Source of the DNA: a virus
Length of the DNA: 64,000 bases
Virus record (IMG/VR): IMGVR_UViG_3300044638_001843
Location: 1 to 64,000 of that record
Strand: one strand, 5' to 3'
Positions 63,001 through 64,000 of the stretch are shown piece after piece. Position numbers and translations under genes: made by a program. Each line of letters starts with the position of its first letter. The first letter of the stretch is position 1. Below the pieces are notes generated by a model. That model searched no databases. It saw nothing but the letters and a program-made list of their open reading frames with translations, and was not told the DNA's origin.

Positions 63001-63153
63001 CTAGGTCTAACAGCTCCAGAAACTCCAGTACCAGAGAAGCCAGTAGAAACAACTTCTACCAGCGAAGTCATGGTTGGACCTAAGCCAAGCACTGGTTCAT
63101 CTCTACAAAAGGAAGCAACAACACCAATTAAAGCTCCAGACTCACTGAAGTAA
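51046..63153 (+). CDS. Giant multidomain internal virion protein, 4035 aa, with exonuclease-, RNA polymerase- and zincin-like regions
   Basis: At 12.1 kb this is 19% of the window and lies where T7 has gp16 (1318 aa). Residues 1-560 are coiled-coil-rich. Residues 566-745 carry DEDD exonuclease motifs. Residues 1145-1645 carry single-subunit RNA polymerase motifs in an unusual order: HD at 1171-1172, D1253, R1362/K1366/Y1374, TTPSG at 1626-1630. HELSH lies at 2589-2593. Gly/Ala-rich hydrophobic segments lie near 3465-3505 and 3765-3795, and the tail is Pro/Thr/Ser-rich. The frame is unbroken, so the gene is under selection. N4 carries a comparable 3500-aa virion RNA polymerase. Start at ATG 51046 after GGAG. 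Entry with the DNA into the host is inferred from gene position. Confidence 0.8.
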   Translation: MGKCSEEVLNKIREELKSSGAEPETINTVVSLFEKSVETDASADLVSKTLTNSLFTTSDIEKLNKLISKFRRAKGDITKVTNDDLSEFTFLWSKWQAYMEGKVLIAEGFKTKETLELKKKLRKLESKFLSEGKIKEARTLNRLIRKIEATEKQNRNAGRFIRNIEFEGRLEKTKALLNAVNASYEFEASNNETIKKLNNTRFALVGELQRETDPEKKKEIQKKIDENVKETTTKTNEILLSKAFRKQQKADSTGQISLYEAVKELSSEIDKNSSTYRLALNELIDSRNTLEHDKQLFELAKQGIQVLNTSKALLDAIRKEKGGKVTVAELKAVIGDLGVSIDQLIIDTHNKVNPKEKAKSLKGSTELDNNTLSSIFNTLANLAIDQAFSNGIALGFEFSPEDQMLADNLKAASNNMDIENEDQVNNDTVMPKARTASKAKEETLSTREQKIKEFKEGTDFKKLYVMLKQALERVETLRKLPQFSEHISRDMVLAALGPQLHLLNPDIYFSSAVVTATSVARLTAPALSSLPVPPALEKAFANLGMDPRAIKGLPEVANPDEYARNWDRVISFDIETKGDEIFMISIRHSATEERLDPSIEQLVSNPAKGSIGNFTAYSKEDLLRFLRSLELMQNMGWKVAGFNNVGFDLASIAKSIGTEEASNLAARVALRSYDMYAWIKMQYGATVNLDNLATATLGRGKIKGVTGTSVVDLLLAAKTEEETSKALEYSRNDSDLVFEIIENLRSNPSRNLTVNVNNVDKSTVNLSLSNPLQTWQLAIFHSNTNSNFNGFFLEYNAAGVQPAINNFVGESSNAERTSRLLFNTEAVRDQLLLHMSLSLRADPDTAVVGETLIKEAERLTKKEQEVLVTQMKLMRTHRQAGIEAKKALLGSDGEPKFILSIIEGEPKYIEATTSTTAESQYEAAVIEAFNQFYLDMAGDRVPADQIVSRMNEKIVEYGFREKTGSETQADYIKAFINEVILPSVKAKAITDFGNGNTDYAPAWNVGYAIAQIAMGRRDGIMDSRFIEEQAFVTPLSTMNDLENNAKNLSESIKVRQPHRKNVSMFAPISLKQYEEVYNDWALRQRINHILNGDRYKGLSEEELRKKLADIRGAEYMRRVSVLAKSTTIIPDITPTVNNRQLFNELPTIEDTLDRTLETLLDLPAIGVAVVHDSVFLRTKVVVDNDGKSLKFSRLEASPGAWSARSIINGQLVAQLGWYQTYGITDGAIKTSLEETAKGIQAGKLQLKNIDYFDFDFNGVHHMLMLMLAYNIPNDVGTRGVANLIKNLNLSEWWSTVDANKDDFYTQVSLQVQKNIAEQYVKLSERKQTAPLTKDEQAKFDSLEKWNAILNSMDETGSKRTFRDFFKAAVLPRLYQGGIPSISQALFEKTQDPEFKETFPSIVINNADIGFLLKDAEFSGVIGLIKLIDETINISVDGRTKLKQQLDEWNQKLFYKDGVQRHHAVLKEMGKSTDFGRGIIDDTTLTNLINLRIDAAARMLVKPSDIMQFGSLESAINNKKQRLAKLWADRINAGREYVRTKGGTLTTRGEYIKLAEIMGRDPQAWKDLPLLAAINTANRTPLKIREEAIREATEEFGVNVNDYLGNSGNYLFFQSLARDLAGGRMYTTPSGISYQGPSYSQVATPAPFDPADVDTTALWEIDEFSFARLARENPEEARRYITQLVLQQYELRLATEYMANDYNDKTLETPERFLEDWSRISKKEREFYARRRSIETLRTAQAEAQIESVVTPGGARPNAKNWIKEARKRGLLLEQGLRYLASPSRVIGDTSKAFEESNQKMGIFAFRPKTADIDITDLPIYALAELAIERRIDKENENWVRASKKNKAPSSVTDIIPEQAIGYTHTVNPESLPYVPRELMSLGLLTNLTDVSTKLAVEQARIQSRLYRFAKQNGLMHLLPRGRENWAAVHFIRMAHVRGGYPLLRKLGKVYNADENTLVSEYNLGVSKFLTSMFDIIEYQHNTMDKDVTQLDFNYFGGFNPKMFKGMRGSPTYYNLLTMLSDASEQLGSLKYGLTVSSRTRVAGPDSQPIDENTRTLPVTVQAMDAVNLVFILYNLTKVKQVATELVKARNIAGVEFDPAGQVIPESIPANAAVTLLPEILSRPEFTEADIRSVGLYVLYNEYQNTAELVVDKPTANTMDIQTAIGPVPQVNVNDSKTKYAFTPEMLNSLLLALRNSVVLNQAELAYATNKSIGEKKSNLERGNLQRTLEYYNGARELKADEATVFSALHAGLSPLYTLDGGMYDARYNVQYEILDSIRYLAKENFNLISTKYLDSRSTPFTVKAYELALLMPLQRAIAIAENNNLKSALNTINSTLNNNPQEIRQLLPIISLAISKPTMELNAIKALVDYTFSREGISKAKVDALTSDIQILLNVVRSITDPQSNEFYTPVRAFLQRLDVPTDKLNELDATVQFIAYQEERGKKLNAEQQNKVRLAVSHSIKNLQEDSQLSLSFYGTGPKESANKFGNETIFLSTFVNSGEQLNNQIKSLGLDALTEQMYRAMIGFILHKHPELEGHLTISIDDVEGNRLAKIRKVNDVFNIVFAKSPNTIKAAVAGKTTEQAIEVIAHELSHIALNYSKIRDRIGYEEAIESLMTDTGQEAIEKMVTNAFAGGVLTRNEITKLVSYYQQNLEEALVMWGSQMLITRAMGKDRVELKAIEEENNIASKVNSWWKRTFKSIEYFVNNLVTFLDEMTGSRFVGVSDKVNRVFNGFFDATSDLRMEDKAVYDDVLEESFIISNADVYYNPGSTSTERTAYLEEQERNQNQYRRLTQELSTLDPNSAEYARVKRELDSIRDKWQNNVDHLGISDELYYDTLTRLRNRNDVVGREFDYAETTEEEIVLADHIIRKLSEVRGKRVDSPGTAAYLARQMMNLFSGTVSMQDDGHARNRLIQTLQKISTSVYLVTGNQSGQTYNSAFGIIVSLAHLIDAEAQTVDSYFEGNGGLDGIKQNQYQVNLLVNQVSSVYNQIVSEFSSAIPVPGATNRSGDIILESFSYLASGKIDPSFNEKEQAAIRRLGDTYRKSSELLHGIITDANLKDRSRPFHDSYLAFKLDIDQFREEKNKAGYQTRRTQFIQSVSSLIKAKQLSQLQDLDRVHPVTFMLTSGLPTLKTSNSSDMSSEQEFISFIERNASGSTNPNSVEAIIFNSILSYAAQVKEGSVDLATKKDLIRSGATVGNSVALKDLKKGYKALLEASTSRTATVTGLLTAHTSGITPEQVKIIQNAIKNTITSDIGNPPNMKAKLQAMRSERFPIKIKEERNIFSASTNTIPELLAIDFLNTIGSSAAITYKDDINLTIDDIFGDNFTEVLGVEEMRSIRSGFSRDIRSIIKSIGSGLGQQAVSSSLIYKMTGVQGYDVLKLIRTLKAYVDGANRPTGSHISQGQFERTEQGVRAKPLSQAEVKLLSDALTVLEHKYQYMWNMRSAVSGDAIGKNAIKFTTQAAHLIWGGNQIAAGILVDSSAAAVGAMMLGGAGGVLGFYGRYIGDVLRLSFGAFSDGWKQTQVRGDFADFAEILWDTNSNFVESWEKLYGEVDFTRKTGRLASRFLSFNQALNMSTSISARTALAKTALVQLNRQLNTNNLEEVRRMLIDGELESGNYRGYVTLMKKLKNNGFRKLSSPETILRMKAAGMFEVGVIESLKFLKQSGPISISQYMDKILDLDKDFSVNVDGVTVNKQMLIQAVGAIEKFQDLAVKQSLISSSAFDGITDDSPLSKFLSLYRSYSILFAGQMLLRNSARMSTSKMAGLMLVYTITDIMYQTMLAAASGFLAGDEIERLLRGEPSEKVIKLIAKAAVRNPMFTLQGNFLLDTTLFLADTVAGNKGLEPEIAPLGVTAMVRLLKNLATNTNTFINAQSDEERIKSAYNGGLYLLPILNQAWFKTLINQGLATEAKKQTMGSFDSGRRNSEGRPMNTAFATAYAEYENMQLPTPNNIAQAILKSLYQTEMNNKLQQYMHQFKKKQMPNLGLTAPETPVPEKPVETTSTSEVMVGPKPSTGSSLQKEATTPIKAPDSLK
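52741..53280 (+). other. DEDD-type 3'-5' exonuclease-like domain within the giant protein
   Basis: Residues 566-745 contain Exo I as ISFDIETKGDEIFMISI (D573, E575), Exo II as AGFNNVGFDLASI (D648 after N-x3-F) and Exo III as EYSRNDSDLV (Y729-x3-D733). This is the motif set of proofreading exonucleases of family A and B polymerases and relates to FDIEADG in the phage's own DNA polymerase. All four acidic residues and the Exo III tyrosine are intact, so the domain could be active. Confidence 0.75.
54478..55980 (+). other. Single-subunit RNA polymerase-like palm/fingers domain within the giant protein
   Basis: Residues 1145-1645. D1253 in DFDFNGVHHMLMLML lines up with motif A (D-x4-G-[IL]-Q-H). 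A helix DDFYTQVSLQVQKNI follows, as DIYGIVAKKVNEI does in T7. R1362-x3-K1366-x7-Y1374 (RDFFKAAVLPRLYQGG) fits motif B exactly in spacing. TTPSG at 1626 matches TTPSG in the 4954 polymerase. VAVVHDSVF (D1172), preceded by a helix, looks like motif C but lies 81 residues before motif A. A conventional T/DxxGR motif was not found. Motif A to B distance is 113 residues, close to the 111 that I recall for N4. Confidence 0.6.
58723..59070 (+). other. Zincin-like (HExxH) segment within the giant protein
   Basis: Residues 2560-2675. VIAHELSHIALNYSKI contains H2589-E2590-x2-H2593. About 60 residues on, NLEEALVMWGS offers E2653 or E2654 as a third zinc ligand. The preceding helix is amphipathic, as in gluzincin metalloproteases. 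A peptidase could process virion or host proteins, but substrate and activity are unknown. Confidence 0.55.
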
Positions 63154-63240
63154 ATCGACTTAGGGGTCAGAAATTTCTGAGGGGTTAGGTAAGGAATTAG
63201 AGGGTGGATATCCCCCTCTATCCCCCCCAATCAAACAAAG

Positions 63241-63276
63241 CAACCAGAGAACTAATAATTCTCTGGTTGTTTTTTT
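63241..63276 (+). terminator. Intrinsic terminator after the ejection-protein operon
   Basis: CAACCAGAGAA (63241-63251) pairs perfectly with TTCTCTGGTTG (63259-63269) around a 7-nt loop and runs into TTTTTTT. It closes the late transcript. Positions 63154-63240 hold no gene; a C-rich tract (ATCCCCCTCTATCCCCCCC) lies there. Confidence 0.93.
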
Positions 63277-63328
63277 CCCAGGTAGATTCCCTACCTATCC
63301 CTATCACTGGGGTTCAGTGAATCTAGGT

Positions 63329-63338
63329 CCTATAGACC
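63329..63338 (+). promoter_or_regulatory. CCTATAGACC element before a tiny gene, candidate phage promoter core
   Basis: CCTATAGACC lies within GGTC-CTATA-GACC, a small inverted repeat, 15 bases before ATG 63353. CCTATAGACT occurs at 110-119 in the leader of the 140 gene. T7-type promoters end in CTATAG at the start site, so this could be the core of a promoter for the 4954 polymerase. Two occurrences are weak evidence. Confidence 0.25.
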
Positions 63339-63352
63339 AGAAAGATTAGGGG

Positions 63353-63496
63353 ATGCAAACCTACAAGTTTGAAATCCTGCATAGCACACGCGGACGGGTT
63401 ACCGTTACAGTCAAGGCTCATAGCCTTGAGAAGGCGTGGATGCGCCTTTACGTCAAGCACACGCCAGTCCACATTGTTCGATGGTGGCAGTGCTGA
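63353..63496 (+). CDS. Small basic protein, 47 aa
   Basis: MQTYKFEILHSTRGRVTVTV continues with KAHSLEKAWMRLYVKHTPVH and ends in IVRWWQC. It looks like a beta-hairpin-helix-beta micro-domain. Start codon ATG 63353 follows TTAGGGG. A larger open frame at 63369 on the same strand is a shadow. The gene is bounded by its own terminator, as the early genes at 140-500 are. Confidence 0.55.
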   Translation: MQTYKFEILHSTRGRVTVTVKAHSLEKAWMRLYVKHTPVHIVRWWQC

Positions 63497-63533
63497 GAAA
63501 TTCCCCCAGGTTAATCCCTGGGGGATTTCTTTA
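63497..63533 (+). terminator. Intrinsic terminator after the 47-aa gene
   Basis: CCCCCAGG pairs with CCTGGGGG around loop TTAATC, extended by AGAAAT/ATTTCT with one bulged T. The following T run is short (TTTA). Loop and flanks (AGG-TTAATC-CCT) repeat those of the terminator at 508. Confidence 0.8.
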
Positions 63534-63601
63534 TGGGTAGCATATGCTGCCTCTGTTAGGCCCCTACAGTCTTAGGGGTTGTCTTGCAAAGGAATAAGAA
63601 G

Positions 63602-63808
63602 ATGGATATTCTTATCACTCGATTCCTGACAAACGAGGAAACCGTTTTGTACTCAGTAGAAAATGACGGTTACACCGTTCCCCGCGAGATGTTCGCTCTT
63701 TCCCCAAAGGAAAGCAATTTGTGGACGTGGAAGGAAGTTTGCCACTACGTTTGGTACTGGTCTCACGAAACCAATGTCACTGTCACCGTCCGCTACAAGA
63801 AAGGGTAA
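63602..63808 (+). CDS. Hypothetical protein, 68 aa
   Basis: Start at ATG 63602, with AAAGGA 9 bases before it; a TTG at 63584 is in frame but less likely. The product (MDILITRFLTNEETVLYSVE...) has a WTWKEVCHYVWYWS stretch of aromatic residues and a VTVTVRYKKG end. Small beta-rich fold, no family recognised. Upstream, 63534-63601 holds inverted repeats (GTAGCATATGCTGC; CCCCTA/TAGGGG). Confidence 0.55.
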   Translation: MDILITRFLTNEETVLYSVENDGYTVPREMFALSPKESNLWTWKEVCHYVWYWSHETNVTVTVRYKKG

Positions 63809-63848
63809 GTCGTTTTCGGGTAAGATGTGATTAATGGCTTGCCCGAAG

Positions 63849-63880
63849 CATCCCCCGGAGAAATCCGGGGGGTGTTTTTT
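63849..63880 (+). terminator. Intrinsic terminator after the 68-aa gene
   Basis: CATCCCCCGGA pairs with TCCGGGGGGTG (one G-U pair) around a GAAA tetraloop and is followed by TTTTTT. Very strong predicted hairpin. Confidence 0.92.
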
Positions 63881-63881
63881 A

Positions 63882-63933
63882 TGGGTTGAATGTAACCCAA
63901 GCCCTACTGTTGGGCAAGCTCATGGCTAGAGCT
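63882..63933 (+). promoter_or_regulatory. Three tandem short hairpins upstream of a new gene
   Basis: TGGGTT-GAATGT-AACCCA (63882-63899), GCCC-TACTGTT-GGGC (63901-63915) and AGCTC-ATGGCTA-GAGCT (63917-63933) stand in a row directly after the terminator. TATATAAG follows at 63934. They precede ATG 63980 by about 46 bases. A promoter or protein/polymerase recognition site is possible; N4-type virion polymerases recognise hairpins, but those have shorter loops. Confidence 0.35.
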
Positions 63934-63979
63934 ATATAAGTCAAGCCCTAACTCCTTCTTATAGAGAGGAAACCACCCA

Positions 63980-64000
63980 ATGAACATTCCATTCTTGGGT
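63980..64000 (+). CDS. Start of a gene cut by the window edge
   Basis: ATG 63980 follows GAGAGGA at 9 bases and encodes MNIPFLG before the window ends. The frame is open to the edge. With seven codons nothing can be said of its function. The ribosome site and the preceding regulatory region support a real start. Confidence 0.4.

Noticed and set aside
63882-63933. Tandem hairpins as bona fide N4-type virion polymerase promoters
   Set aside because: N4 promoters have 3-nt loops with defined bases; these have 6-7 nt loops, so only a loose analogy is kept.
1-64000. CRISPR arrays, insertion sequences, integrase or attachment sites
   Set aside because: No regularly spaced repeats, transposase-like or integrase-like proteins were seen. 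The tRNA genes are intact, with no sign of an att duplication.

Overview
The window is one continuous stretch of a T7-like (podovirus, Autographivirus-type) phage genome. Every supported gene is on the + strand, packed with 4 to 40 bp overlaps. It carries a single-subunit RNA polymerase, a primase-helicase, a family A DNA polymerase, a 5'-3' exonuclease, an SSB with a ...DIPF tip, a portal, scaffold, capsid, tail-tube and T7-type fibre set, and a terminase. There is no integrase, repressor or host-like gene block, so a lytic phage is inferred. The B12-dependent ribonucleotide reductase, ThyX and AT-rich codons resemble marine or aquatic phages, but the host cannot be named from the sequence.

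Layout. 1-4800: small early genes of mostly unknown function, with strong intrinsic terminators, a DUF932 protein and thyX. 4802-12322: T7-like RNA polymerase, phosphoesterase, SSB, RusA resolvase, deaminase-like protein and more small genes, with tRNA-Ile at 10240. 12329-12633: three clear tRNAs (Arg, Leu, Lys) plus one odd tRNA-like element. 12653-19553: replication and nucleotide module (primase-helicase, DNA polymerase, dNMP kinase, exonuclease, class II RNR). 20059-33473: portal, an inserted 8.8 kb block of adhesin-like structural proteins and tiny Lys/Gly/Cys-rich proteins, scaffold and major capsid protein. 33473-43140: tail tube A and B, tail fibre, lysis-type membrane proteins, small and large terminase. 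43128-63153: four internal virion (ejection) proteins of 259, 1452, 918 and 4035 aa. 63154-64000: a terminator-rich region with tiny genes that resembles positions 1-620, so the two window edges probably belong to the same early region of a larger or circularly permuted map.

The most unusual object is the 4035-aa protein (51046-63153), placed where T7 has gp16. It contains a DEDD-type 3'-5' exonuclease signature. It also has motifs that align with single-subunit RNA polymerases: D-x4-G-V-H-H like motif A, R-x3-K-x7-Y like motif B and a TTPSG element, with an A-to-B spacing close to that recalled for the N4 virion RNA polymerase. A VVHDS motif that resembles motif C lies upstream of motif A, which suggests a C-A-B permutation. 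A HELSH zincin motif lies further on. If this reading holds, the phage combines an N4-like injected polymerase with its own T7-like polymerase.

How the genes fit together (inference). The injected giant protein or host polymerase would start early transcription. The 4954 RNA polymerase would then drive the middle and late genes. The RNR, deaminase-like protein, ThyX and kinase would feed dNTP (especially dTTP) synthesis for the polymerase-helicase-SSB replisome. The four tRNAs read AT-rich codons (ATA, AGA, TTA, AAA) that are abundant in the very long late genes.
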